From Deltaproteobacteria bacterium (GTDB lineage: Bacteria > Desulfobacterota > Deferrimicrobia > Deferrimicrobiales > Deferrimicrobiaceae): a DNA stretch of 64,000 nucleotides. Shown here piece by piece: positions 52,745 through 61,876 of this stretch. The position numbers and the translations under genes were made by a program. The stretch lies in contig JAKAHC010000007.1 of the NCBI GenBank assembly GCA_021815305.1, forward strand, positions 1 to 64,000, written 5' to 3'. The notes under the pieces were generated by a model, which had not been told where the DNA came from, made no database searches, and was given only the letters and a program-made list of their open reading frames with translations. Position 1 is the first letter of the stretch. The number at the start of each line of letters is the position of its first letter.

Positions 52745-53274
52745 ACGGACCCTCCGACTTCATCTTCTACGCCGCGGCGGCCCTGACGGTCGGTTCGGCG
52801 ATCCTCGTGGCCACGCTTCCCAACATCATCTACGCGGCGGTGGCGCTGCTGTTCGCCTTCGCCGGCGTGGCGGGCCTCTACGTCTTCCTTTCCGCCGACT
52901 TCCTCGCGGCGACCCAGGTGCTCGTGTACGTGGGCGGCATCCTCGTCCTGATCCTGTTCGCGGTGTTCCTGTCGAACCGCCTCGCCGACGTGAAGATCTC
53001 CAACCCGGGCCACTTCCACCTTCCGGCGGCGGCGGTCTGCCTGGTCCTCTTCGGGGTGCTGTCGTACACGGCCGTCTCCACGCCCTTCGCGGTGAAGACC
53101 GCCGTTTACCTCCCCACGACTGCGGACATCGGCGAGATGCTGATGACCCGCTACCTGCTCCCGTTCGAGGTCGCGTCGGTCCTGCTGCTTGCGGCGCTCA
53201 TCGGCGCGGCGCTCCTGTCGCGGCCGGAGCGAGGCACCCCCGAAAAGGCCGACATGGAGGAGGGACGGGGATGA
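52741..53274 (+). CDS. nuoJ: NADH-quinone oxidoreductase subunit J (set 1)
   Basis: Protein of 177 residues with about five membrane helices. The core helix block FLAATQVLVYVGGILVLILF, with the pi-bulge region found in subunit J, is intact, and LLPFEVASVLLLAALIGAAL is the last helix. ATG 52741 overlaps nuoI. It ends over nuoK by four bases, the usual J-K coupling. Confidence 0.94.
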   Translation: MNGPSDFIFYAAAALTVGSAILVATLPNIIYAAVALLFAFAGVAGLYVFLSADFLAATQVLVYVGGILVLILFAVFLSNRLADVKISNPGHFHLPAAAVCLVLFGVLSYTAVSTPFAVKTAVYLPTTADIGEMLMTRYLLPFEVASVLLLAALIGAALLSRPERGTPEKADMEEGRG

Positions 53275-53573
53275 CCCTGGACAAGTTCCTCGTCGTCGCC
53301 GCGGCGCTTTTCTGCTGCGGCCTCTACACCGTGATGACCCGCCGCAACGCGGTCGCGGTGCTCATGGGAGTCGAGCTCATCCTGAACGCCGCCAACATCA
53401 ACTTCGTGGCTTTCTCCCACTTTCTTTCCCGCGTCATGGGCGGGCAGATCTTCGCCGTCTTCGTCATCGTCCTTGCGGCCGCCGAGGCCGCGGTGGCCCT
53501 GGCCATCTTCCTGCGGCTGTTCGCCACCACCGGGACCGTGGAAGTGGACACGGCGGACCAGCTCAAGGGGTAA
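53271..53573 (+). CDS. nuoK: NADH-quinone oxidoreductase subunit K (set 1)
   Basis: Protein of 100 residues, three membrane helices. It contains MGVELILNAANINFVAFSHF with the proton-channel Glu, and FVIVLAAAEAAVALAIFLRL with the second Glu; both are conserved proton-pathway residues. The start is ATG 53271 within the nuoJ stop region. nuoL follows after three bases. Confidence 0.96.
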   Translation: MTLDKFLVVAAALFCCGLYTVMTRRNAVAVLMGVELILNAANINFVAFSHFLSRVMGGQIFAVFVIVLAAAEAAVALAIFLRLFATTGTVEVDTADQLKG

Positions 53574-53576
53574 CCG

Positions 53577-55742
53577 TTGATCCGATACGCATACCTCATC
53601 CCGTTCCTGCCGCTTTCGTCGTTTTTCGTCAACATCGCCGTCGGCAAGCGGCTTCCCCGCAAGGGGGACTGGCTCTCCCTCGCCACCATCGCCGCCTGCC
53701 TCCTCATGTCCATCGGCATCTTCTACGAGGTCTTCCGGGCGTACGATCCGAATTTCAGGTACCACGTCGTCGTGCCGTGGCTGAGCGTGGGCAACCGGTT
53801 CGTGATCGACGCCGGGATCCTCATCGACAACGTCACCGCCGTGATGCTCCTGGTGGTCACCATCGTCTCGACCCTCGTCCACCTGTTCTCCATCGGATAC
53901 ATGCACGGCGATCCGCGGTACAACCGGTTCTTCGCGTACCTGTCCATCTTCTCGTTTTCGATGCTCGGGCTGGTCCTCTCGGAGAGCCTCTTCTTCATCT
54001 ACATCTTCTGGGAACTGGTGGGGCTGTCCTCCTACCTGCTGATCGGTTTCTGGTTCGAGAAGAAGTCGGCCGCGGACGCCGGCAAGAAGGCGTTCATCGT
54101 CAACCGCGTGGGCGACTTCGGGTTCCTCATCGGGATCCTGATCATCTTCTCCACCTGCGGGGTCCTCGGGTACGACCAGGTCTTCCAGGCGATCGGCCAG
54201 GGGAAGCTTTCGGGTACGCTCCTCACGCTGGCGGGGATCGGCGTCTTCTGCGGCGCCATCGGGAAGTCGGCCCAGTTCCCCCTGCACGTCTGGCTCCCCG
54301 ACGCGATGGAGGGGCCCACGCCGGTTTCCGCCCTGATCCACGCGGCGACGATGGTGGCCGCGGGCGTCTACCTCGTGGGCCGGGTCTACCCGATCTTCAC
54401 GCCCGACGCGCTCCTCTTCATCGCCTACGTCGGGCTCATCACCCTGTTCATCGCGGCGACGATCGCGGTGACGCAGAACGACATCAAGAGGGTGCTGGCC
54501 TACTCCACGGTCTCCCAGCTCGGATACATGGTCATGGGACTGGGCGTCGGCGGCTACACGGCGGGGCTGGCGCACCTCGCCACCCACGCGGCCTTCAAGG
54601 CGTGCCTGTTCCTCGGATCGGGGTCGGTGATCCACGCGGTCCACAGCCAGGACATCCGCGAGATGGGCGCCCTGCGCAGGAAGATGCCCATCACCTTCGT
54701 CACCTTCCTCATCGCGACGCTCGCGATCTCGGGGGTGCCCTTCTTCTCCGGCTTCTACTCGAAGGACATGATCCTTGCCGCCGCCCTCGAGTTCGGGATG
54801 AAGCATCCGCAGCACATGATCTTCTTCCTCGGCGGCCTGTTCACCGCCGGGTTGACCGCCTTCTACATGTTCCGCCTGGTGATCCTGACCTTCTTCGGCA
54901 AGCCGGTGGACCATCACAAGTTCGACCATGCGCACGAGTCCCCGCCGAGCATGTGGGTCCCCCTGGTGGTGCTCGCGGCCCTTTGCTTCTCCTTCTGGTA
55001 CTCGGGCTGGTTCGGCACGCTGATCCGGAAGCCCGCGTCGGCGGCAAACCCGGCGGCCGTTTCCTCCCCGGCTCCCGCCGTGCCGGCGGAGCGCGGCCTC
55101 GCCCCGATGGAGCACGCGGCCGTCCCCGCGCCCTCGCCGTCCCGGGAACCTGCGCCCGCGGAACCGGGACACGGGCAGGCCCCGTCCCATGGGACTTCCG
55201 TCGCCGGCGAGGCTTCCCACGCGGCGGGTCCGTCCGCGCACGGGGAGTCCCTGGCCGAAGCCGGGCACGAAGCGCACCTGGCGCACCAGGCGCACGCCTA
55301 CGCCATGTACTCCTCGGTCACCGTGGGCGCCCTGGGGATCCTCCTCGCATTCGTGGTGTACTTCTTCGGCTGGATCGACCCGGCGCGCGTGGCGAACGCG
55401 GTGAAACCGCTGTACGAGTTCCTGCTGAACAAGTGGTACTTCGACGAACTGTACGAAGCGACCGTGATCGAAGGATCCAAGGCCTTCTCCCGGTTCCTGG
55501 CGTGGTTCGACCTGAACGTGGTGGACGGGCTGGTGAACCTGGCAGCCCGCCTCGGCGTCTTCCTGTCCTTCCTCGTCGGGAAGTTCGACAACTACGTGGT
55601 GGACGGCGCGGTCAACGGCGTGGCGACCGTGACGATCTCGAGCGGCTCGGTCCTGCGGCGGCTGCAGACCGGGAAGCTGTACCACTACGTTTTCGTGCTG
55701 GCGGGCGGAGCGCTCATCATTTTCATCATCAGGGCTTTCTAA
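53577..55742 (+). CDS. nuoL: NADH-quinone oxidoreductase subunit L (set 1), with Ala/Pro/His-rich insert
   Basis: Protein of 721 residues, the distal antiporter-like proton pump. It has the conserved helices around FIYIFWELVGLSSYLLIGFW and PLHVWLPDAMEGPTPVSALI, the Lys in QNDIKRVLAYSTVSQLGYMV, and the long lateral helix and last transmembrane segment at the C-terminus. Residues about 480-575 form an insert rich in Ala, Pro, Ser and His (APAVPAERGLAPMEHAAVPA; GESLAEAGHEAHLAHQAHA) between the core and the lateral helix, which I would not expect in a typical NuoL. The start is TTG 53577; no other start is nearby. It precedes nuoM by 19 bases. Confidence 0.94.
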   Translation: MIRYAYLIPFLPLSSFFVNIAVGKRLPRKGDWLSLATIAACLLMSIGIFYEVFRAYDPNFRYHVVVPWLSVGNRFVIDAGILIDNVTAVMLLVVTIVSTLVHLFSIGYMHGDPRYNRFFAYLSIFSFSMLGLVLSESLFFIYIFWELVGLSSYLLIGFWFEKKSAADAGKKAFIVNRVGDFGFLIGILIIFSTCGVLGYDQVFQAIGQGKLSGTLLTLAGIGVFCGAIGKSAQFPLHVWLPDAMEGPTPVSALIHAATMVAAGVYLVGRVYPIFTPDALLFIAYVGLITLFIAATIAVTQNDIKRVLAYSTVSQLGYMVMGLGVGGYTAGLAHLATHAAFKACLFLGSGSVIHAVHSQDIREMGALRRKMPITFVTFLIATLAISGVPFFSGFYSKDMILAAALEFGMKHPQHMIFFLGGLFTAGLTAFYMFRLVILTFFGKPVDHHKFDHAHESPPSMWVPLVVLAALCFSFWYSGWFGTLIRKPASAANPAAVSSPAPAVPAERGLAPMEHAAVPAPSPSREPAPAEPGHGQAPSHGTSVAGEASHAAGPSAHGESLAEAGHEAHLAHQAHAYAMYSSVTVGALGILLAFVVYFFGWIDPARVANAVKPLYEFLLNKWYFDELYEATVIEGSKAFSRFLAWFDLNVVDGLVNLAARLGVFLSFLVGKFDNYVVDGAVNGVATVTISSGSVLRRLQTGKLYHYVFVLAGGALIIFIIRAF

Positions 55743-55761
55743 AGAACGGAGGTGGTCTTCC

Positions 55762-57291
55762 GTGGGTTTCATCGATAATCACATTCTCTCGCTCATGACG
55801 TTCCTCCCGGTCCTCGGGGCGGCGGCGATCCTCTGCGTCCCCAGGGGGAAGGACGACGTGATCCGGTGGATCGCAGCGGCGGCCTCCTTCCTGCCCCTCG
55901 TCCTGTCGGTCAAGCTTCTCTACGCGTTCGACCGCTCCGTCGCGGGCGTCAACGTCGCCGGCCAGTTCCAGTTCGTCGAACACTACAGCTGGATCCCGTC
56001 GATCAACGTGGAGTACTTCCTCGGGGCGGACGGCATCTCGATGCCCATGCTGATCCTGACGGCCCTGCTGTCGTTCCTGGCGGTCATCGGTTCCTTCGGG
56101 ATCGAGAAGAAAGTGAAGGGGTACATGGCCCTGTTCCTCCTTCTCGAGACCGGGATGATGGGCGTCTTCGCGTCCCTCGACTTCTTCCTCTTCTACGTCT
56201 TCTGGGAAGTGATGCTCCTGCCGATGTACTTCCTCATCGGCATCTGGGGCGGCCCGCGGAAGGAGTACGCGGCGATCAAGTTCTTCCTCTACACGCTGGC
56301 CGGATCGGTCCTGATGCTGCTGGTCCTCCTGGCCCTCTACTTCAACACCACGAATCCCGAGACGGGCGGGCACACCTTCAACCTGCTCCACTACATGGCG
56401 CAGTCCACGCACAACGGGTGGCTGAAAGGGTTCGACGTCCGCATCCTCCTTTTCCTCGGGTTGTTCATCGGCTTCGCGATCAAGGTGCCTCTCTTCCCGT
56501 TCCACACCTGGTTGCCGGACGCCCACGTCGAGGCGCCGACGGCCATCTCCGTGATCCTCGCCGGTGTCCTGCTGAAGATGGGGACGTACGGCCTGATGCG
56601 GATCTCCTTCCCGATCTTCCCCGACGTGACGCGCTGGTTCGCGGTCCCGATGGCGGTGATCGGGGTGATCAACATCGTCTACGGCGCCCTGTGCGCCATG
56701 GCGCAATCGGACCTGAAGAAAATGGTCGCCTACTCCTCCGTCAGCCACATGGGCTTCGTCATGCTCGGCATGGCGGCCCTGACCCCCACGGGGATGGTCG
56801 GCGGCGCGATGCAGATGTTCTCCCACGGGCTGATCACCGCCATGCTGTTCTTCCTCGTCGGCGTCGTCTACGACCGGGCCCACCACCGCCAGATCGACGG
56901 CTTCGGCGGACTGGGCGCCGTGGTGCCCGTCTACACCGCCTTCGTCTCGTTCGCCTTCTTCGCCTCCCTGGGACTTCCGGGCCTCTCCGGCTTCATCGCC
57001 GAGCAGATGGTCTTCCTGGGTTCCTTCGACGTGTTCCGCACCATCGTGGTGATCGCCGCCCTCGGCATCATCTTCGTCGCGGCCTTCCACCTGTGGGCGC
57101 TGCAGCGCGTCTTCCTCGGGCCGCTGAACCCGAAGTACGCCGCCCTCGAGGAGATCAACGCCCGGGAGGTCTTCTGCCTGGCGCCCCTGGGGATCATCGT
57201 CATGTACATCGGCGTCTGGCCGATGCCGGTGATAAGCCTGATGAATTCCTCGCTGGTGCACCTTGTCGATCTCGTGAAGGCGGTGATCTAG
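55762..57291 (+). CDS. nuoM: NADH-quinone oxidoreductase subunit M (set 1)
   Basis: Protein of 509 residues, antiporter-like proton pump with about 14 membrane helices. Blocks: FLFYVFWEVMLLPMYFLIGI with the essential Glu, PLFPFHTWLPDAHVEAPTAI, SDLKKMVAYSSVSHMGFVML and LSGFIAEQMVFLGSFDVFR. The start GTG 55762 follows an AACGGAGG site. The gene is abutted directly by nuoN. Confidence 0.95.
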   Translation: MGFIDNHILSLMTFLPVLGAAAILCVPRGKDDVIRWIAAAASFLPLVLSVKLLYAFDRSVAGVNVAGQFQFVEHYSWIPSINVEYFLGADGISMPMLILTALLSFLAVIGSFGIEKKVKGYMALFLLLETGMMGVFASLDFFLFYVFWEVMLLPMYFLIGIWGGPRKEYAAIKFFLYTLAGSVLMLLVLLALYFNTTNPETGGHTFNLLHYMAQSTHNGWLKGFDVRILLFLGLFIGFAIKVPLFPFHTWLPDAHVEAPTAISVILAGVLLKMGTYGLMRISFPIFPDVTRWFAVPMAVIGVINIVYGALCAMAQSDLKKMVAYSSVSHMGFVMLGMAALTPTGMVGGAMQMFSHGLITAMLFFLVGVVYDRAHHRQIDGFGGLGAVVPVYTAFVSFAFFASLGLPGLSGFIAEQMVFLGSFDVFRTIVVIAALGIIFVAAFHLWALQRVFLGPLNPKYAALEEINAREVFCLAPLGIIVMYIGVWPMPVISLMNSSLVHLVDLVKAVI

Positions 57292-58770
57292 ATGTTCCTC
57301 GGCAACCTGGGCAGCCTGCGGTACTTCCTGCCGGAGATCGCCGTCACGGCGACGATCCTGCTGCTCGTGGTGCTGCACGTCGCCTCGAATCGCCGCACGT
57401 CGGCCGCCCCGGCGCTCCTGTCGCTCCTGGGCGTCGGCACGGCGATCCTGCTCGTCGGCGTCTCCCCCGCGGGCGGGGGGAAGTCGATCTTCGAAGGGAT
57501 GGCGGCCTACGACGGGTTCGCCGTTTTCTTCAAGGGGCTGACCTCCCTCGCCACCGTCGTCGTGATCCTCATGTCGATGGACAGCACGGAGCTCGCCGGG
57601 CGCAGCCAGGCGGAGTACTACATCTTCCTCCTGGCGACCCTGCTCGGGATGTTCCTGCTCTCCTCCGCGACCGACATCGTGATGGTGTACCTGTCCCTGG
57701 AGCTGGTCTCCATCCCTTCGTACCTCCTGGCGGGGTATCTCAAGGGGAAGGAGGACTCCGTCGAGGCCGCGATGAAATACGTGGTCTACGGCGCCACCGC
57801 GTCCGGGGTGATGATCTACGGGTTTTCCCTCCTCTTCGGCCTGACCGGCTCCACCCAGATCGCGGAGATCGGCCGGTCCCTGGTCGCGGGCAAGGCGACG
57901 CTGCCCATGCTCCTGGCCGCCGTGATGGCGGCGGTGGGGTTCGGTTACAAGATCGCCGCCGTGCCGTTCCACATGTGGAGCCCCGACGTGTACGAAGGGG
58001 CGCCCACGCCGGCCACCGCCTTCTTCTCCATCGGCCCGAAGGCGGCGGGCTTCGCGGTTCTCGTGCGCTTCTACTACACCGTGTTCGCGTCCCCGACCCC
58101 CGGGACGGGGATCTGGCACCTGACGACCTCCGTGGACTGGCCGCTCCTCTTCGCCGTCCTGTCGGCCTTGACCATGACGGTGGGGAACCTGGTGGCGGTC
58201 AAGCAGAACAACGTGAAAAGGCTGCTTGCCTACTCCTCCATCGCCCATGCCGGGTACATGCTCATGGGATTCGTCCTGCTCTCCTCGGCGGGGATCGAGG
58301 CGATCCTCTTCTACCTGGTGGTCTACCTCTTCATGAACCTGGGCGCCTTTTACGTGGTGGTCCTGGTGGGAAACGGAACGAAGGGGGAGGACATCGCGGA
58401 CTTCTCGGGGTTGGGCAGCCGGGCGCCCTTCGCCGCGGTGTCTCTGGCCGTTTTCCTCTTCGCCCTGACCGGGATCCCGCCGTTCTCCGGATTCATCGGG
58501 AAGCTTTACCTGTTCGCCGAGGTCATCCACCGCGGCGTCTACTGGCTGGCCGTGGTGGCGGCGCTCAACAGCGTCGTCTCGCTCTATTACTACGCGCGTA
58601 TCGTCAAGGTGATGTTCCTCGAAGAGCCCAAGGACACGGCGGCGCTTCCCGTGCCGGCGGTCACGCGGGCAATGCTTGTCCTTTTGGTCGCGCCCACCCT
58701 GATTCTTGGTGTATACTGGGAGCCTGTGGCGCGCATCGCCTCCAATTCCGTGAAGATGCTGGCGTTCTGA
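57292..58770 (+). CDS. nuoN: NADH-quinone oxidoreductase subunit N (set 1)
   Basis: Protein of 492 residues, third antiporter-like subunit. Blocks: MVYLSLELVSIPSYLLAGYL, AAVPFHMWSPDVYEGAPTPA, KQNNVKRLLAYSSIAHAGYM and FALTGIPPFSGFIGKLYLFA. It begins at the base following the nuoM stop and closes the set of 11 (A, B, C, D, H to N). A second nuoA begins only 26 bases later, so transcription may continue. Confidence 0.95.
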   Translation: MFLGNLGSLRYFLPEIAVTATILLLVVLHVASNRRTSAAPALLSLLGVGTAILLVGVSPAGGGKSIFEGMAAYDGFAVFFKGLTSLATVVVILMSMDSTELAGRSQAEYYIFLLATLLGMFLLSSATDIVMVYLSLELVSIPSYLLAGYLKGKEDSVEAAMKYVVYGATASGVMIYGFSLLFGLTGSTQIAEIGRSLVAGKATLPMLLAAVMAAVGFGYKIAAVPFHMWSPDVYEGAPTPATAFFSIGPKAAGFAVLVRFYYTVFASPTPGTGIWHLTTSVDWPLLFAVLSALTMTVGNLVAVKQNNVKRLLAYSSIAHAGYMLMGFVLLSSAGIEAILFYLVVYLFMNLGAFYVVVLVGNGTKGEDIADFSGLGSRAPFAAVSLAVFLFALTGIPPFSGFIGKLYLFAEVIHRGVYWLAVVAALNSVVSLYYYARIVKVMFLEEPKDTAALPVPAVTRAMLVLLVAPTLILGVYWEPVARIASNSVKMLAF

Positions 58771-58796
58771 CCCTAAAGTAGCAGAAGGGTAATGGC

Positions 58797-59180
58797 ATGT
58801 CCGGACTGCTGGCCAGCTTGCAGTTCTCCAGTCCCTACTTCCCTGTGATCGTCCTCATGGCCGTTGCCGTGGGGCTTTCGGCGGGATTCGTCTTCCTTTC
58901 CCAGTGGGTCGGGCCGAAGCGGTACGACCGGACCAAGTACTCCGAATACGAGTGCGGCGTCGACCCCCTGACGACCTCCACGGTGCGGATCTCCGTGAAG
59001 TTCTTCCTGGTCGCGATCCTGTTCCTCCTCTTCGATCTGGAGACGACCTTCCTTTACCCCTGGGCGGTCCTCTACCGGTCGCTGGGACTGTTCGGTTTCG
59101 TCGAGATGGGAGTCTTCGTCGGGATCCTCCTCGTCGGCCTGGTCTACGCGTGGAAAAAGGGTGCGCTGGAATGGCAATGA
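58797..59180 (+). CDS. nuoA: NADH-quinone oxidoreductase subunit A (set 2)
   Basis: Protein of 127 residues, three membrane helices. It has the loop [20 protein letters not shown] and [20 protein letters not shown]. It differs from set 1 NuoA in most positions outside these blocks, so it is not a recent copy. The upstream AGAAGGGT is the likely ribosome binding site. The end overlaps nuoB by 10 bases. It is the first gene of a second set that, unlike set 1, has E, F and G. Confidence 0.95.
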   Translation: MSGLLASLQFSSPYFPVIVLMAVAVGLSAGFVFLSQWVGPKRYDRTKYSEYECGVDPLTTSTVRISVKFFLVAILFLLFDLETTFLYPWAVLYRSLGLFGFVEMGVFVGILLVGLVYAWKKGALEWQ

Positions 59181-59665
59181 ACCCTGGCGGGGGCGGCGGG
59201 TACTCCCTCTCCACCCTCGAGTCGATGGTGGCCTGGGGGAGGAAATACTCCCTGTACCCCTTCACCTTCGCCACCGCGTGCTGCGGCATCGAGGTGATGG
59301 GGGCCTTCGGGACCCACTACGACCTCTCCCGCTTCGGCGCCGAGGTGGTGCGCTTCTCCCCGCGCCAGGCCGACGTGCTCCTGGTGGCGGGGACGATCAA
59401 CTACAAGATGGCGCCGGTGCTCAAGCGGATCTACGACCAGATGCTCGAGCCGAAGTGGGTGATCTCCATGGGGGTGTGCGCCTGTTCCGGAGGGTTCTAC
59501 AACAATTACAGCGTTCTCCAGGGGATCGACAAGATCCTCCCGGTGGACGTCTATATCCCCGGGTGCCCTCCGAACCCCGAAGGGATCATCGACGCCGTGG
59601 TGCAGATCCAGAAGCTCATCGAGACCGGCGCCCCCCGTGCGGCGGACCGGTGGCCGATCAAGTGA
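59171..59665 (+). CDS. nuoB: NADH-quinone oxidoreductase subunit B (set 2)
   Basis: Protein of 164 residues. N2 cluster Cys in [24 protein letters not shown] and [11 protein letters not shown]. It has VCACSG where set 1 has SCANTG, and no N-terminal extension. ATG 59171 overlaps nuoA. It is separated from nuoC by 22 bases. Confidence 0.96.
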   Translation: MAMNPGGGGGYSLSTLESMVAWGRKYSLYPFTFATACCGIEVMGAFGTHYDLSRFGAEVVRFSPRQADVLLVAGTINYKMAPVLKRIYDQMLEPKWVISMGVCACSGGFYNNYSVLQGIDKILPVDVYIPGCPPNPEGIIDAVVQIQKLIETGAPRAADRWPIK

Positions 59666-59687
59666 AGGGAAAGGGAAGGGAATCCCT

Positions 59688-60164
59688 TTGAGCGTCGTCC
59701 TCGACAGGTTGCGGACGCGGTTCCCGTCCGAAGTGGCGTCCACCCATTCGGATTTCGGGGACGACACGGCCCTCATCCGCCGGGAGCGGATCGTGGAGAT
59801 CCTCACCTTCCTGCGGGACGACCCGGAGTTGCTGTTCGACTTCGCGATGGACCTGACCGCCGTAGACTACCTGGGGGAAAGCCCCCGCTTCGAGGTGGTG
59901 TACCATCTCTACTCCCTGGAGAAGAGACACCGGGTCCGGATCAAGGTGCGTCTCCACGAGGAAGATCCCGTGATCGACTCCGCGGTGGCGGTGTGGCCCG
60001 GCATCAACTGGTACGAGCGCGAAGCGTACGACATGTACGGCGTCGTCTTCCGGGGGCATCCGAACCTGAGGCGGATCCTGATGTACGAGGAATTCGTGGG
60101 GCATCCCCTGAGGAAGGACTACCCCAAGGCGAAGCGCCAGCCCACCATCGGGCCGGAAGAGTAG
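59688..60164 (+). CDS. nuoC: NADH-quinone oxidoreductase subunit C (set 2)
   Basis: Protein of 158 residues. Core: AMDLTAVDYLGESPRFEVVY, HLYSLEKRHRVRIKV, WPGINWYEREAYDMYGVVFR and HPLRKDYPKAKRQ. The start is TTG 59688, chosen because GGGAAGGGA lies 5-12 bases upstream and the family core starts shortly after; no ATG is in range. Four bases separate it from nuoD. Confidence 0.93.
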   Translation: MSVVLDRLRTRFPSEVASTHSDFGDDTALIRRERIVEILTFLRDDPELLFDFAMDLTAVDYLGESPRFEVVYHLYSLEKRHRVRIKVRLHEEDPVIDSAVAVWPGINWYEREAYDMYGVVFRGHPNLRRILMYEEFVGHPLRKDYPKAKRQPTIGPEE

Positions 60165-60168
60165 AACG

Positions 60169-61386
60169 ATGCCGGAACCGTTCCTCATCGAGACCCGCGG
60201 CGGAAAGCTCGACCTGCAGGCCGAGCCGATGCTCATCAACATCGGCCCCTCCCATCCCGCGACGCACGCCACCCTGCGCTTCCAGGCGACGCTCGACGGC
60301 GAGACGATCCTGGAGATGGAGCCGGAATTCGGATACCTTCACCGCTGCTTCGAGAAGGAGTCGGAGAACGCCACCTGGACCCAGGTGATCCCGTACACCG
60401 ACCGCCTGAACTACGTCTCCCCGCTGATGAACAACGTGGGGTACGTGATGGCGGTGGAGAAGCTGTGCGGCATCGAGGTCACGGAGCGCTGCAAGTACAT
60501 CCGGGTGATCGTCTCCGAGATCTCCCGGATCATCGACCACATGGTGTGCATCGGCACGAACATGGTCGACCTCGGGGCGCTGACGAACTTCTGGTACTTC
60601 TGGAAACCCCGCGAGGAGGTCTACAAGGTCATCGAGGAGCTGTGCGGCCAGCGTCTGACCACGGCGTACACCCGCATCGGCGGCGTGATGGCCGACCTTC
60701 CGGAAGGGTGGACCGACCGGGTCCTCGGGGTCTGCCGCGACGTGATCCCGCGGTGCATCGCGGACGTCGACGCACTGCTCACGAAGAACCGGATCTTCAT
60801 CGAGCGCACGATGAACGTGGGGCCGATCACCGCGAAGGACGCCGTCGCCCTGGGGTTCACCGGCCCCTGCCTGCGGGCCGCGGGCGTCCCCCTGGACCTC
60901 CGGAAGGACCAGCCGTACCTGGTGTACGACCGGTTCGACTTCGACATCCCCGTCGGGGAGGTCGGCGACACCTGCGACCGGTACATGGTTCGCATGGAGG
61001 AGATGCGGCAGTCGCTGCGGATCATCGAACAGGCCATCGCGAATCTCCCGGGCGGACCCGTCAACATCGACGATCCGAGGTTCTTCCTGCCTCCGAAGGT
61101 CAAGGTGTACGAGAACATCGAGGCTCTCATGAACCACTTCAAGCACATCATGGAGGGAATCCGGGTTCCCGCCGGCGAGGTCTACTCGGCCACGGAGGCC
61201 GCCAACGGGGAGCTGGGTTTCTACATCGTCAGCAAGGGAGGAGGGGGGCCGTACAAGATCAAGGTCCGGCCGCCGTGCTTTCCCCTGTTCCAGGGGATCC
61301 CGCACCTGGTGAAGGGGCAGATGATCGCGGATCTCATCGCCGTGCTGGGCAGCGTCAACATCATCGCGGGGGAGCTGGACCGGTGA
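60169..61386 (+). CDS. nuoD: NADH-quinone oxidoreductase subunit D (set 2)
   Basis: Protein of 405 residues. It has MLINIGPSHPATHATLRFQA, EFGYLHRCFEKESEN, YTDRLNYVSPLMNNVGYVMA and the C-terminal KGQMIADLIAVLGSVNIIAG ending in ELDR. The His in the quinone-site HPATH and the C-terminal Arg are kept. It overlaps nuoE by four bases. It is longer than the set 1 copy, mainly at an internal loop and a Gly-rich loop near residue 360 (KGGGGPYKI). Confidence 0.95.
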   Translation: MPEPFLIETRGGKLDLQAEPMLINIGPSHPATHATLRFQATLDGETILEMEPEFGYLHRCFEKESENATWTQVIPYTDRLNYVSPLMNNVGYVMAVEKLCGIEVTERCKYIRVIVSEISRIIDHMVCIGTNMVDLGALTNFWYFWKPREEVYKVIEELCGQRLTTAYTRIGGVMADLPEGWTDRVLGVCRDVIPRCIADVDALLTKNRIFIERTMNVGPITAKDAVALGFTGPCLRAAGVPLDLRKDQPYLVYDRFDFDIPVGEVGDTCDRYMVRMEEMRQSLRIIEQAIANLPGGPVNIDDPRFFLPPKVKVYENIEALMNHFKHIMEGIRVPAGEVYSATEAANGELGFYIVSKGGGGPYKIKVRPPCFPLFQGIPHLVKGQMIADLIAVLGSVNIIAGELDR

Positions 61387-61856
61387 GCGTCGCGTTTTCC
61401 GATGCCGGGCGGAAGGAGTTCGAACGCCTGCTGGCGCGGTATCCGGAAAAGGAGGCCGTGATCCTGCCGGCCCTCCACCTGGTCCAGAAGGAGTTCGGGT
61501 ACGTCTCCGACGAGGCGATCGTCTACATCGCGGGGCTGCTTTCGGTCGCTCCGGCGCAGATCGAGGGGGTCGCCACCTTCTACACGATGTACAACCGCAA
61601 GCCGGTGGGGAAATACCACGTGCAGGTGTGCCGGAACCTCTCCTGCTCCCTCATGGGCGCGGAGCACCTGATCGGGCACCTCTCGAGGAAACTGGGGATC
61701 GAACCCGGCGAGACGACCCCCGACGGGAAATTCACCCTGTCGGAAGTGGAGTGCCTGGGCTCGTGCGGAACGGCCCCGGTGATGCAGGTCAACGACGAAT
61801 ACCACGAGAACCTGACCGAAGAGTCGATCGACGCGGTCCTGGACGGACTTCCTTGA
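61383..61856 (+). CDS. nuoE: NADH-quinone oxidoreductase subunit E
   Basis: Protein of 157 residues. Thioredoxin-like [2Fe-2S] subunit: VCRNLSCSLMG (C-x4-C) and ECLGSCGTAPV (C-x3-C) bind cluster N1a. The N-terminal VQKEFGYVSDEAIVYIAGLL and IEGVATFYTMYNRKPVGKYH are typical. GTG 61383 overlaps nuoD. With NuoF and NuoG it forms the NADH-oxidising module, found only in set 2 of this window. Confidence 0.96.
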   Translation: MSVAFSDAGRKEFERLLARYPEKEAVILPALHLVQKEFGYVSDEAIVYIAGLLSVAPAQIEGVATFYTMYNRKPVGKYHVQVCRNLSCSLMGAEHLIGHLSRKLGIEPGETTPDGKFTLSEVECLGSCGTAPVMQVNDEYHENLTEESIDAVLDGLP

Positions 61857-61876
61857 GGGGCGAAGAGAAGCCTGCG

